The notes under the pieces were generated by a model. That model saw nothing but the letters and a program-made list of their open reading frames with translations. It was not told where the DNA came from and searched no databases. A DNA stretch of 64,000 nt from Cohaesibacter marisflavi. Its GTDB lineage: Bacteria > Pseudomonadota > Alphaproteobacteria > Rhizobiales > Cohaesibacteraceae. A program made the position numbers and the translations under genes. Shown here one piece after another: positions 49,581 to 58,818 of this stretch (its first letter is position 1; each line of letters starts with the position of its first letter). The DNA lies in NCBI RefSeq assembly GCF_900115225.1, contig NZ_FOVR01000017.1, positions 1 to 64,000 of the forward strand, written 5' to 3'.

Positions 49581-51293
49581 TCAAGCAGCCCCTTGCGAGG
49601 AAACAGGTGAAAGGACCTTGGCAAGAACTTCATTTTTCGGGCCGATTGCCTGAACCTGCCCTTCGTTAAGACAAAGAACATAGTCGACTGCGGCAAGGGC
49701 GCTGGGGCGATGGGCGATGACCACAATGATCGATCCCTTTTCTTTCATGGCAAACAGGGCTTTGGTCAATGCGCCTTCGCCCTGACTGTCGAGGCTGGAA
49801 TTGGGCTCGTCCAATACGATCAGGAACGGATCGCCATAAAGCGCTCTTGCAAGCGCGATACGCTGCATTTGTCCCCCTGAAAGAGCAAAGCCAGCAGGCC
49901 CGATAACAGTGTCATAGCCATCAGGCAGGCGGGAAATCATGTCGTGCAGATCAGCCAATCGAGCCGCTTCGATAACCGCCTCTGAAGAGGCTGCGGCGTC
50001 AAAGCGCGCGATATTCTGGGCCACCGTTCCCTGAAATAGCTGTAAGTCCTGTGGCAGATAGCCGATGATATGCTTGTGTTTGTCTTCTGACCAATGATTG
50101 AGTTCTGACCCGTCAAAGCGAACCGCACCGCTCAGGGCTGGCAGAATGCCGACCATGCATTTTGCCAATGTCGACTTGCCCGATCCGGAAGGGCCGATGA
50201 TGCCCAGAGCCTGCCCTGCCTTCAATTTGAGAGACATCGGTGCAATGAAGGCCTTTCGGCTGCCGATCGGGGCGCAGCTTGCCTGCTCAATGGAGAGATT
50301 GTTTTGCGGAATGGGTAATTCAAGATCGACATCATGATCCGGCATCCTGTTCATGAGCTCAATCAGGCGCGCATGGGACTGTCGGGCTCCGACAAAGGCT
50401 CGCCACTGGCTGATGGCAAGCTCGATGGGAGAAAGGGCGCGCGATACCATGATAGAGCCTGCGACCATTGTGCCAGCCGTGATTTCATGTTGAATGGCAA
50501 GCCATGCCCCCACGCCAAGAATGGTGGATTGCAGCATCAGGCGGATGGTCTTGGTGACCGACGTGAAAAAACCATTGCGGTCAGCGGCTGTTTTCTGTTT
50601 GCGCAGATAGCTTTCGTTGTTTCGGGTCCAACGCTGTTGCAGGTCGCCAAACATGCCCATCGCCTTGGACACTTCGGCATTGGCACGTGAGGATTCCACC
50701 AGCTCGTTGCGCACGGCAGCTTCCTGTGTTGCGTCCTTGATGGGGGTTCTGGAGAGCCACTCGTTAAGGGCGATCAGAATGCCGATGACAATGGCCCCCA
50801 ACAGGCCGATAAGCCCCAGAATGGGATGGAAAAGATAGACGATAAACAGGTAAAACGGCATCCATGGGCTGTCGAACAGAGCGGCAGGGCCGGGGCTAGA
50901 GAGAAACTGACGGATTCTGTCAAGGTCACTTACCGGGCGAACGGCTGATGCGTTGGAGCCGGTGATAATCGGGGCTGTCGACGAGGCTCGATAGACGCTT
51001 TCGGACATGCGCGCGTCAACATATTGGCCGATCCGCAACAATATCCGACTGCGCAGAATATCCAGAATGCCATAAAAGGTATAAAGCGTGATCGCGATGA
51101 TGCCCAAGACGACGAGAGTTGGTACAGAGTTGCTCGATAGCACGCGGTCATAGACTTGCAGCATAAAAAGCGGGCCTGTCAGCATCAGAATATTAATGAT
51201 GGCGCTCAGTAAGCCAACGCCAACCCAGACCCAACCTGTATTCTTGAAAAAACTAACCAATTTACTGTTTGCTTTCGCAGGGGGTCTTGGCAC
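49581..51293 (-). CDS. Type I secretion ABC transporter (PrtD/PrsD type)
   Basis: This exporter of 570 residues has a membrane domain of about six helices (GPLFMLQVYDRVLSSNSVPTLV is the PrtD mark) followed by the ABC domain: Walker A GPSGSGKST, signature LSGGQMQRIALARAL and Walker B FLIVLDEPNSSLD. The start is taken as the GTG at 51293 (VPRPPAKANSKLV), because GGAGG lies 6 nt upstream; a longer ATG reading to 51380 has no ribosome site. No N-terminal C39 peptidase-like domain is present, as in the protease/lipase exporters. It is expected to export both flanking RTX proteins. Confidence 0.93.
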   Translation of the reverse strand: MPRPPAKANSKLVSFFKNTGWVWVGVGLLSAIINILMLTGPLFMLQVYDRVLSSNSVPTLVVLGIIAITLYTFYGILDILRSRILLRIGQYVDARMSESVYRASSTAPIITGSNASAVRPVSDLDRIRQFLSSPGPAALFDSPWMPFYLFIVYLFHPILGLIGLLGAIVIGILIALNEWLSRTPIKDATQEAAVRNELVESSRANAEVSKAMGMFGDLQQRWTRNNESYLRKQKTAADRNGFFTSVTKTIRLMLQSTILGVGAWLAIQHEITAGTMVAGSIMVSRALSPIELAISQWRAFVGARQSHARLIELMNRMPDHDVDLELPIPQNNLSIEQASCAPIGSRKAFIAPMSLKLKAGQALGIIGPSGSGKSTLAKCMVGILPALSGAVRFDGSELNHWSEDKHKHIIGYLPQDLQLFQGTVAQNIARFDAAASSEAVIEAARLADLHDMISRLPDGYDTVIGPAGFALSGGQMQRIALARALYGDPFLIVLDEPNSSLDSQGEGALTKALFAMKEKGSIIVVIAHRPSALAAVDYVLCLNEGQVQAIGPKNEVLAKVLSPVSSQGAA

Positions 51294-51385
51294 GCTATAC
51301 CTCCGTTGCGAGGAAAAAATAGAAATAAAAAGACGGTTTTTCTTACCATGTTGCATGCGCAATGACGAAAGAAATGTCAATTGCT

Positions 51386-51404
51386 ACAATGCTATTAGCA
51401 TTGT
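51386..51404. promoter_or_regulatory. Perfect 19-bp palindrome upstream of the secretion operon
   Basis: ACAATGCTATTAGCATTGT is a perfect palindrome with a single central base. It lies about 93-111 bp upstream of the ABC exporter start and within the gap to the second RTX gene. With a one-base centre it is poor as an RNA hairpin, so a dimeric regulator site is more likely. The regulator is unknown. Confidence 0.6.
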
Positions 51405-51447
51405 TTAACCACTTAACACGGCGGGTATTTCCAAATTGTAATAAAAC

Positions 51448-51488
51448 GAAACAAATAAAGCGAGTCCACCGTTTAAAGTGGATTCGCT
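51448..51488 (-). terminator. Rho-independent terminator of the second RTX gene
   Basis: On the minus strand AGCGAATCCAC (51478-51488) pairs with GTGGACTCGCT (51459-51469), with one G-T pair, followed by TTATTTGTTT. It lies 41 nt after the RTX stop and separates it from the exporter genes. Confidence 0.85.
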
Positions 51489-51528
51489 TGTAAAGCTTAA
51501 TTTTTAAGGACTTATGTTGGCTACGCCT

Positions 51529-54348
51529 TTAAAGGATGAAATCTGTATCGACCAGAGTCTGGGTGTCCATGAGTTGGATTTCAAAATCTGCCGAGGCATC
51601 GCCGTCCGTATCAGCAAAGACAAACAGGTCAGAGCCGCTGGCTTGATACCAAACAGCGTGAGCATCCGCTGTTGTGCCGCTGAAGGTAAAGCTGTCGTCT
51701 ACCGAGGTGGCGCTATTGGCGTCGATAGCGGAAAGATCGATGATATCCTCGCCACTGTCAAACATGTGAAGCTTGTCATGATTGGCTCCGGTCAAGCTGT
51801 CATTGACACTAGAGAACACGAATGTGTCCTGAGCATTGTCGTTGCCAGCAAACATGACGTCTGCACCGAGGCTGCCAATCAGGGTGTCGGCGCCTGAACC
51901 TGCTCCCAGAATGTCATTTCCGATGCCGCCGTTCAGGCTGTCATTGCCCGCACCGCCGGTGAGTGAGTCGTTGCCCTGATTGCCGAACAAATGGTCGTTG
52001 CCGAGATCACCGAACAACTTGTCATCACCGAGACCACCGTTAAGAGTGTCGTTATGTTGGTTGCCGTGGAGCGTATCAGCACCGGCGTTGCCGTTGAGCT
52101 TATCATCTCCGGCACCACCAAAGAGCTTGTCATTGCCTAGGTCGCCAAAGAGGATGTCGTTGCCGTTGCCGCCGTTGAGGGTGTCGTTGTTCTGGTTGCC
52201 GTGAAGCGTGTCAACTCCATCATTACCATTGAGGATGTCATCTCCGGCGCCGCCAAAGAGTTTGTCGTTGCCCAGATCGCCAAAGAGTGTGTCGTTGCCG
52301 TTGCCGCCATTGAGGGTGTCGCTATGCTGGTTGCCATGGAGCACATCGGCGCCATCATTGCCGTTGAGAATGTCATTTCCGATGCCGCCAAAGAGCTTGT
52401 CATTACCCGCGCCACCGCTGAGGGTATCCTTGCCCACATTGCCGAAGAGCGTATCGGCTCCTGCATGACCAAAAAGCCTGTCGTCGCCGTTGCCACCGTT
52501 CAGAGTGTCGTTGCCAAGGTTGCCGAACAGCCTGTCATTGCCATCGCCGCCGTTGAGGGTATCGTCGCCAGCAAGGCCCGACAGGGTATCATTCCCAATA
52601 AGACCATAGAGATGATTGTCTCCGATGTTGCCGCTCATGTTGTTGGCTTGCATATTGCCTGTGGCGTTAAGGTCTGCCTTGCCGGTCAGAGTGATGTTTT
52701 CGATATATTGGCTGGAGTTTTTGAGGTTATAGCTGGCTGAACTGAACACTCTGTCCATGCCTTCGCCTGCGGTTTCTGTGACGATATCACTGCTGTTGTC
52801 GACATAGAATGTGTCGTTGCCGGCGCCGCCGATCATCGTGTCTACCCCTGCGCCCCCGTAGAGGGTGTCGTTGCCATCGCTGCCATTGAGCAGGTCAGCG
52901 CCCGCCAGACCTTTGAGGGTGTCATTGCCCTCTTTGCCCGAGAGCTCGTTATGAACTGCGGAGCCGATGAGGGTGTCGTCCTGGTCTGTGCCTTTGGCGC
53001 CTTCTATGCCTGACAAGATGTCTGTGTCGCCATAGCCGTCTGTCGCTGTTCCTCTTGCCAGATTCACAATTACGCCAGCTGTGCCGAAATTGTTGTAAAG
53101 CCCAAGTTTGTTGTCATCCTTGTGATAGTCGACCATATCGAAGCCACCACCGCCGGAAATCTTGTCATTTCCGCCCAGGCCAAGGAAGATTTCATCGGCG
53201 TCCGAGCCGATGAAGGTATCAGGAAGGAAGGTCCCTCGAACCCTCTCGATCCCGGACAGGCTGTCCGTATCGCCAAAGCCATCGGTGGCAATACCGGTTG
53301 CCAGATTGACCGTTACGGCATTCGTGCCACCATTGGAATAGTCATAATAATAGGAGACGGTATCGTTGCCTGCTCCACCGATCAGGGTATCATTGCCCCC
53401 AAGCGAGATCAGCAATGTGCCTTGGGCATCCGTCGTGATGGTGTCGTCAAATGCTGTGCCAATGAACCGGTCAACATCACCCCCATTGAGCAGGACGCGG
53501 TCTGTCTTGGTGCTGGATTGAATCAGACCGGTTGACAGATTGGCAACGATCCCCTCGTTCACGAAGCTGTAGTTCATGCATATATAGGCAAGGTCGTTTG
53601 TCAGGATGACAGTATCGTTTCCCTCACCGGTCACGATGGTGTTGTCATCGTCATCGGTTGCGGCCTTTGTGACATAAATAGTGTCATTGCCCGGTCCGCC
53701 ATCAAGATAGTCTTCGCCAGCGCCAGCATAAAGCACGTCGTTGCCGTAGCCACCGTAAAGTTGATCGTCGCCATCACCGCCATGGATCGTATCATCATTA
53801 TCCATACCATAGATGATGTCATTTCCAGCGTTGCCGTTGATGGTATCGTCGCCCTTATATGCGAAGATTAGATCAGCACCATCGCCACCGGTAATGGTGT
53901 CATCGCCCCTGTCACCATTCAGTTCGATGGGCGTGGCTTCTGTGCCTTGGGTAGCGCTCGCGTCGATTGAGCTGCCACCTGTCACGGCAAGAGAATAGAA
54001 ATATTCGAACGCGGTCTCGAAACTTGAATCCAGAGCGGATGCGTTCCAGTCAACCGCATCCAATGTGGCAATAAAGGACTCTAGAGATATGCTGAAATCG
54101 GTTGCTTCAACCATCGTGTTACCATTGGCATCAATGAGCAGGGCGCGGGTTATGGTGCCACCTGTCACTTCGAGATCATCACCAAAGCCAATTGACGTGA
54201 TGTTGTTGCCAAACAGGGTGATCCGAGTGCCGTCAGTATTGGAGATCGAAAATTGGGTGCTGCTTACATTAAAGAGTGAGCCGTCTTCCATCCCGTCAAC
54301 GTTAAAATCTACACCTGATGCTGCCTGATAATAGGTTACCTGAGCCAT
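51529..54348 (-). CDS. RTX calcium-binding repeat protein
   Basis: This is a 939-residue protein made mostly of RTX nonamers (GGxGxDxLx) from about residue 145 to 840. The N-terminal 140 residues are not repetitive (MAQVTYYQAASGVDFNVDG) and hold no catalytic motif that I recognise. The C-terminal 95 residues resemble those of the first RTX protein (DKLHMFDSGEDIIDLSAIDANS, FEIQLMDTQTLVDTDFIL), so both share a secretion signal type. There is no Sec signal peptide. CAGGA lies 8 nt before the ATG. Residues about 660-800 consist of three copies of a 45-residue unit. A structural or surface-layer-like role is more likely than enzymatic, but that is inference. Confidence 0.92.
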   Translation of the reverse strand: MAQVTYYQAASGVDFNVDGMEDGSLFNVSSTQFSISNTDGTRITLFGNNITSIGFGDDLEVTGGTITRALLIDANGNTMVEATDFSISLESFIATLDAVDWNASALDSSFETAFEYFYSLAVTGGSSIDASATQGTEATPIELNGDRGDDTITGGDGADLIFAYKGDDTINGNAGNDIIYGMDNDDTIHGGDGDDQLYGGYGNDVLYAGAGEDYLDGGPGNDTIYVTKAATDDDDNTIVTGEGNDTVILTNDLAYICMNYSFVNEGIVANLSTGLIQSSTKTDRVLLNGGDVDRFIGTAFDDTITTDAQGTLLISLGGNDTLIGGAGNDTVSYYYDYSNGGTNAVTVNLATGIATDGFGDTDSLSGIERVRGTFLPDTFIGSDADEIFLGLGGNDKISGGGGFDMVDYHKDDNKLGLYNNFGTAGVIVNLARGTATDGYGDTDILSGIEGAKGTDQDDTLIGSAVHNELSGKEGNDTLKGLAGADLLNGSDGNDTLYGGAGVDTMIGGAGNDTFYVDNSSDIVTETAGEGMDRVFSSASYNLKNSSQYIENITLTGKADLNATGNMQANNMSGNIGDNHLYGLIGNDTLSGLAGDDTLNGGDGNDRLFGNLGNDTLNGGNGDDRLFGHAGADTLFGNVGKDTLSGGAGNDKLFGGIGNDILNGNDGADVLHGNQHSDTLNGGNGNDTLFGDLGNDKLFGGAGDDILNGNDGVDTLHGNQNNDTLNGGNGNDILFGDLGNDKLFGGAGDDKLNGNAGADTLHGNQHNDTLNGGLGDDKLFGDLGNDHLFGNQGNDSLTGGAGNDSLNGGIGNDILGAGSGADTLIGSLGADVMFAGNDNAQDTFVFSSVNDSLTGANHDKLHMFDSGEDIIDLSAIDANSATSVDDSFTFSGTTADAHAVWYQASGSDLFVFADTDGDASADFEIQLMDTQTLVDTDFIL
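51960..52365. repeat. Three copies of a 135-bp tandem unit inside the RTX gene
   Basis: The phrase GGTTGCC occurs at 52059, 52194 and 52329, exactly 135 bp apart, and the surrounding sequence is nearly identical between copies. Each unit encodes five nonamers (LHGNQHNDT, LNGGNGNDT, LFGDLGNDK, LFGGAGDDI, LNGNDGADT). This marks recent segmental duplication on top of the basic 27-bp RTX period, and the copy number may vary between strains. Confidence 0.85.
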
Positions 54349-54813
54349 ATTTTATTCCTGTATGCGTATGCTGAAAAACGAAGACAATATTGGGCGATAA
54401 GCCTCTTCGAAAAAACAATATCAAAGGGGCGTGGTTATCGGACTGAAGGCCCGATCTGCGATGCTCCTTGCGGACAAACCCGTCTCTCGGAAAACATATT
54501 CATTTCTGTTGCTCTGATCGTCATGGGTGTCAATCAGTAGTTGTCCCAAACGCTTCCATTTGTAGCGATAATGGAAAAAGAATATGTATCTTGTTTCCCG
54601 TTTATAAAAACCGAACTCTTGGAACCAATAAGCCTGCCAATGCTGTAAAGGTTGGCGGACGTTGATTTATGCCAATTGTTAAAAGAGCAATATTCGGCAT
54701 AGTTATACTTTTGGGTGTCTATGGACTGACACCTTGTGCATTTTGTCAGATTTTTGTGTTGCAAATGTCAGACAATTGGAATAGCTTGTTCAGACAGAGA
54801 GTGGAAAGACACG
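54349..54813. other. Intergenic region upstream of the galactonate regulator
   Basis: No gene is supported here; frames of 60-76 codons on both strands lack ribosome sites. The right part contains the dyad GGTGTC-N8-GACACC (54714-54733) and two TGTCAGA copies 22 bp apart (54744 and 54766), the second within TGTCAGACA. The left part (54349-54700) shows nothing I can name. Confidence 0.45.
54744..54774 (+). promoter_or_regulatory. Candidate GntR operator pair before the galactonate regulator
   Basis: TGTCAGA occurs at 54744-54750 and 54766-54772, spaced by 22 bp, about two helical turns. The second is part of the palindrome TGTC-A-GACA (54766-54774). FCD-type GntR proteins bind GTC/GAC-type dyads, so autoregulation is plausible. 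The site lies 40-70 bp before the start codon. Confidence 0.4.
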
Positions 54814-55575
54814 ATGACCAATACGGCGGAAATATCGAAAACAGGCAATTCGAAAGCGGTTGGAGGCTTACTGGCCGACGAGCTGGCGAAACTCGTTTTC
54901 GATGGGTCTCTGGTTCCTGGGGATACGCTGCCTCCAGAAACCGAACTGGCGGCAACGCACCAGATCAGCCGAGCATCCGTGCGCTCGGCGCTGCAGTTGC
55001 TGGAAACGCTGGGTATTGTTGCGCGTCGTGCCGGACGGGGGACTACGGTTCAGGAATTTCGCGAATGGAACTTCCTTGATAGCCAGGTCAGCCAGTGGAT
55101 CGCCGATTATGCTGCGCCGAACCTTGGGGTTCTGCATGACGTTTTCGAGTTCCGCGTAACAACCGAACCACTCATCGCCACTTTGGCGGCTAAGCGGGCC
55201 ACGGCGCGTGATCTGCTGGCAATGGAGGAAGCCTTCAATGTGATGGAGGCAAACTGGGAGAGACGGGCCTCGCTGGGAGAGCGGGTGAGTTTTTCTCAAG
55301 CCGATATCGCTTTTCACGAAGCGATCTATCGCGCGACACATAACTTGGTTTGGGCTCAGATTGTTCACATTCTGCGCCCCGCGATCTTGCTGGTGATCAA
55401 AACCAGTAACGAGACAGCCGAAGAGCTTCGCGAAAGTCTGGAGCGCCACCGTCGTTTGATGGAAGCAATCCGGATGCGGGATTCCGACGCTGCGCATGTA
55501 GCCGCTACGCGTATTTTGTCTCAGACCGGCTACGATTTGGGATTTGAGGAAACCCCGGGGGAAAAAGAAACCTAA
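54814..55575 (+). CDS. GntR-family regulator, FCD type (likely galactonate-responsive)
   Basis: This 253-residue regulator has a winged helix at about residues 15-80 (LADELAKLVFDGSLVPGDTLPPETELAATHQISRASVRSALQLLE, in parts) and an FCD effector domain (FEFRVTTEPLIATLAAKRAT, FHEAIYRATHNLVWAQIVHILRP). The FadR-subfamily layout and position ahead of TRAP and dgo genes make it a DgoR-like repressor, induced by galactonate or a derived sugar acid. The start at 54814 (MTNTAEISKTG) follows GGAAAG; an earlier ATG has no such site. Confidence 0.87.
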   Translation: MTNTAEISKTGNSKAVGGLLADELAKLVFDGSLVPGDTLPPETELAATHQISRASVRSALQLLETLGIVARRAGRGTTVQEFREWNFLDSQVSQWIADYAAPNLGVLHDVFEFRVTTEPLIATLAAKRATARDLLAMEEAFNVMEANWERRASLGERVSFSQADIAFHEAIYRATHNLVWAQIVHILRPAILLVIKTSNETAEELRESLERHRRLMEAIRMRDSDAAHVAATRILSQTGYDLGFEETPGEKET

Positions 55576-55576
55576 T

Positions 55577-55650
55577 CCGCAATTGCGGGAGGATCCCGGA
55601 AGGGGCTCAAGTTCCGACTAGTTTTTTTAATGCCGGCATGGGAGCCGGCA
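55577..55650 (+). promoter_or_regulatory. Palindrome and hairpin upstream of the TRAP binding-protein gene
   Basis: CCGCAATTGCGG (55577-55588) is a perfect 12-bp palindrome right after the regulator stop codon. TGCCGGC (55631-55637)/GCCGGCA (55644-55650) is a perfect 7-bp hairpin that ends just before the ribosome site. The first could be an operator, the second an mRNA leader structure that raises dctP yield. Roles are inferred. Confidence 0.45.
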
Positions 55651-55670
55651 AATGAGCAAGGAGGACTCAT

Positions 55671-56705
55671 ATGACTCTGTCGAAACTGCTTCGTGCAAGC
55701 GGAGGTTTGTTCGTTGGTGCTGCTCTTGGTCTGATCATGGCCAATCAGGCAGTTGCTGCTGATTACGAATGGACCTTCCAGACGTCCGAAAATACCGGCG
55801 AGCCACAGTTTGAAATCAAGAAACAATGGGCTGACAATATCGAGAAGATGACGCAAGGACGCGTCAATATTGAGATTTTGCCAACCGGCGCTGTTGTTCC
55901 TCACAACCAGACCCTTGATGCAGTCCGCTCCGGCATTCTGCAGGGTCATCTCACCGATCCAAGCTATTTCTCCGGTATCGATCCGGCTTTCTCCATGCTC
56001 GGCAACCTTGTTGGCGCATGGGGCGATCCGCTCGAATTCCTTGAATATATGAAATATGGTGGCGGTGAACAGCTTTATAACGAGCTGGTCGAACCTTACA
56101 ATGTGCATCTCATCGGTGCTGCTGCAACCGGTCTTGAAGCCTTCGTAACTAAGAAGCCGATCCGCACTGTTGCCGATCTTAAAGGCCTTAAGGTTCGTGC
56201 ACCAGAAGGCATGGTTTACGAGATTTTCTCCAAAGCTGGCGCTTCGCCGGTGAACCTGCCGGGGTCTGAAGTTTACACCGGTCTTGAAAAAGGTGTGATC
56301 GACGCGGCCGACTACACCGTGTTCTCAACCAACCAGGCTCAGGGCCTGCATCAGTTCGCCCGTTATCCGAACTATCCGGGCTTCCACTCCCTGCCAATGG
56401 TTGCCGTTTCCATGAACAAGGAAATCTGGGACGGCCTGCCTGAAGACATCAAGACTGCCATGGAAGTCGCTACCGACGATCTGGCTTATGATCTTGTCTT
56501 CAAACTGAAGGCTCGCGATCTGGATGCCGTTGAAGAAGCGCGCGCTGATCCGAATATCGAAATCATCGATATGGCTCCGGAAGAACGCAAAAAATTCCGT
56601 AACATCGCCAAGGAAGAATGGGCCAACTGGGCCAAGAAGAACGAGCTGACCCAGAAAGTCTATGACTCGGTCGTCGCCTTCCTGACGAAACGGAACCTCA
56701 TGTAA
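55671..56705 (+). CDS. dctP: TRAP transporter substrate-binding protein DctP (galactonate/gluconate locus)
   Basis: This 344-residue receptor has a signal peptide cleaved near AVA-ADY. It differs from the other two DctP proteins here in the early stretch TSENTGEPQFEIKKQWADNI and in the central block VADLKGLKVRAPEGMVYEIFSKAGASPVNLPGSEVYTGLEKGVID (in parts), which matches the branch that binds larger sugar acids. AAGGAGGA lies 6 nt before the ATG. Context with dgoDAK and gnd/gntK suggests that galactonate or a related aldonate is the ligand. Confidence 0.92.
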   Translation: MTLSKLLRASGGLFVGAALGLIMANQAVAADYEWTFQTSENTGEPQFEIKKQWADNIEKMTQGRVNIEILPTGAVVPHNQTLDAVRSGILQGHLTDPSYFSGIDPAFSMLGNLVGAWGDPLEFLEYMKYGGGEQLYNELVEPYNVHLIGAAATGLEAFVTKKPIRTVADLKGLKVRAPEGMVYEIFSKAGASPVNLPGSEVYTGLEKGVIDAADYTVFSTNQAQGLHQFARYPNYPGFHSLPMVAVSMNKEIWDGLPEDIKTAMEVATDDLAYDLVFKLKARDLDAVEEARADPNIEIIDMAPEERKKFRNIAKEEWANWAKKNELTQKVYDSVVAFLTKRNLM

Positions 56706-56820
56706 AATACCCCAATGTCCGGCGGGTTTGTCCCGCCGGGCGCTTGCTCGATTTCTGGTGTCACGTCTGGCGCGTCTAATCCGGATGCGTCGCATGGCCG
56801 ATCCTGCGAAAGTTTCTCAA

Positions 56821-57399
56821 ATGTCAATTGATTCCAACACTCCCGCCTCGCCGGAACCGGCTGGCGTGGATGGGGAGATCCGCACGCCGCTTGACGCTGC
56901 CATCGACTGGTGCGGACGCGGCCTGGCCTGGCTGGTCTTTATCGCCATGGCCATCAGCGTCACAGAAGTTATCAGCCGGTATGTCTTCGATAGCCCTACA
57001 TCCTGGGTGCACGAGACCACGGTCTTCATGATCGCGATCATCTTCGCTCTGGGCGGCCCGATCGCCCTTGCGCGCGACAAGCATATCCGTGTTCGTATCA
57101 TCTACGATACGGTGTCTACCAAGACCCGCAAAATTCTGGATGTGTTCAACACGATCGTGACCTTCCTGTTTTCCATCGCCATGTCCTATGCAGCCTTTGT
57201 TCTGTTCTGGCGCTCTTCGCACAATCCAAGTGGTGCATGGCAACTGGAACGCTCCGGTACCAGCTGGAACCCGCCGTTCCCGGCCCTCACCAAGGGCATT
57301 ATCCTCACCGCCATGGCGATCATGACCGTGCAGTCCATTCTGCATGTCATCAAAGCCATCCGCGCGGTCAATGAAAACAACAAAAGCGAGGAGAAGTGA
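56821..57399 (+). CDS. dctQ: TRAP transporter small permease DctQ
   Basis: This 192-residue membrane subunit has four helices and the family stretch EVISRYVFDSPTSWVHETTVF. Its insertion FWRSSHNPSGAWQLERSGTSWNPP before the last helix is typical of the longer DctQ form of this transporter branch. The start at 56821 (MSIDSNTP) is likely, though an in-frame ATG at 56794 is also possible; neither has a strong ribosome site. The stop overlaps a GTG in front of dctM. Confidence 0.88.
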   Translation: MSIDSNTPASPEPAGVDGEIRTPLDAAIDWCGRGLAWLVFIAMAISVTEVISRYVFDSPTSWVHETTVFMIAIIFALGGPIALARDKHIRVRIIYDTVSTKTRKILDVFNTIVTFLFSIAMSYAAFVLFWRSSHNPSGAWQLERSGTSWNPPFPALTKGIILTAMAIMTVQSILHVIKAIRAVNENNKSEEK

Positions 57400-57401
57400 C
57401 C

Positions 57402-58730
57402 ATGGGTGGACTTGGCCTGCAAGCCCTGGGCATTGAATGGGGCACTTATGTTCTTGTCGGCAGTATCTTCTTGCTGCTGCTCACAGGACTTCCTCTTGCT
57501 TTCGTTACCGGTCTGGTCGCCATGGTCTTTACCGTCGGCTGGTTCGGTCCCAACGCTATTCCTCTTGTCATCAGCCGTGTTTATGGCTTTATCACCGAAT
57601 ATTCCCTTGTCGCGGTGCCCATGTTTGTCTTTATGGCATCCTTGTTAGACCGATCGGGGATAGCCAAGGACTTATTCTCGGGCATGAGGGTGCTCGCCGG
57701 ACGATTGCCCGGTGGTGTTGCCATTCAGACCCTGATTGTATCCGTTTTCTTGGCTGCCATGTCCGGCATTATCGGCGGTGAGATCGTTCTCCTGGGTATC
57801 CTTGCCCTGCCTCAGATGCTTCGTCTTGGCTATGATCGCAAGATCGCCATCGGCGTGGTCTGCGGTGGTGGGTCTCTGGGTACCATGATCCCACCATCCA
57901 TCGTGCTGATCATCTACGGCCTGATCGCTTCGGTTTCCATTGCTGACCTGTTCGTCGCAGCTGTCGTGCCGGGTGTCATGCTCGCCGGCCTTTACATGAC
58001 CTATGTTCTGAGCCGCTGCCTGATCAATCCGGAACTGGCACCGCCAATGCCTCCGATGGAACCAGAAGAGCGCAAGGTTGCTCGGCGTCAGGCGATCAAA
58101 TCGATCCTGCTGCCTGCTGCGATTGCCTTCATGGTGCTTGGTACCATCTATGCCGGTATTGCTTCTGTGACGGAAGCGGCTGCAATGGGTGTGTTCGGCG
58201 TGCTGGCTGCAACGGCCATCCGTCGCGAGTTTTCCTTCAAGCTCATTCATCAGAGCGTGATGCAGACCCTTACCACCTGCGGTATGATTGTCTGGATTGG
58301 TGTCGGTGCGGCCACGCTGGTTGGTGTCTACAACCTGATGGGTGGTAACCGCTTCGTTTCCAACACGATCCTTGGACTGGATGCAGCCCCTGTCGTCATC
58401 ATTATGGTCATGATGCTGATCCTTCTGGTGCTGGGCCTGTTCCTCGACTGGATCGGGATTGCAATGCTGACCCTGCCAATCTTCGTACCAATCATCACCC
58501 AGCTGGGCTATGACCCGATCTGGTTCGGTGTGTTGTTTGCGATCAACATGCAGGTCTCCTTCCTCAGTCCGCCGTTTGGACCGGCAGCCTTCTATCTGAA
58601 GGGGGTTGCGCCACCCGAGATCTCTCTGGGAGATATCTTCTCCTCCCTGTGGCCATTCATCCTGATGCAGTTGACTGTTCTGGCCATCATGCTTGCTTTC
58701 CCGGACATCGTATTGTGGATGGTGAACTAA
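57402..58730 (+). CDS. dctM: TRAP transporter large permease DctM
   Basis: This permease of 442 residues carries about twelve membrane segments. Marks are [45 protein letters not shown] and [19 protein letters not shown], and [17 protein letters not shown] near the end. The ATG at 57402 has GAGGAG 8 nt upstream; a GTG two codons earlier overlaps the dctQ stop and is the alternative. An antisense frame of 421 codons on the minus strand is a shadow. Confidence 0.94.
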   Translation: MGGLGLQALGIEWGTYVLVGSIFLLLLTGLPLAFVTGLVAMVFTVGWFGPNAIPLVISRVYGFITEYSLVAVPMFVFMASLLDRSGIAKDLFSGMRVLAGRLPGGVAIQTLIVSVFLAAMSGIIGGEIVLLGILALPQMLRLGYDRKIAIGVVCGGGSLGTMIPPSIVLIIYGLIASVSIADLFVAAVVPGVMLAGLYMTYVLSRCLINPELAPPMPPMEPEERKVARRQAIKSILLPAAIAFMVLGTIYAGIASVTEAAAMGVFGVLAATAIRREFSFKLIHQSVMQTLTTCGMIVWIGVGAATLVGVYNLMGGNRFVSNTILGLDAAPVVIIMVMMLILLVLGLFLDWIGIAMLTLPIFVPIITQLGYDPIWFGVLFAINMQVSFLSPPFGPAAFYLKGVAPPEISLGDIFSSLWPFILMQLTVLAIMLAFPDIVLWMVN

Positions 58731-58818
58731 CGGCCTAACAAGACAGGATCCGGCGGCGACAAGTTTGAGAGCCGGCCGTCGGATCTCTCCCGAAAATTCC
58801 AAAGAGCGGATGCTGAAA

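Noticed and set aside
51900-53850. Regularly spaced repeats resembling a CRISPR array or satellite DNA
   Set aside because: The 27-bp period is codon-based and encodes RTX nonamers in a long open frame; no unique spacers are present.
58747-58785. GATCCG/CGGATC inverted repeat between dctM and dgoD as a terminator
   Set aside because: There is no T-run and the arms are short and interrupted; operon continuity looks more likely.
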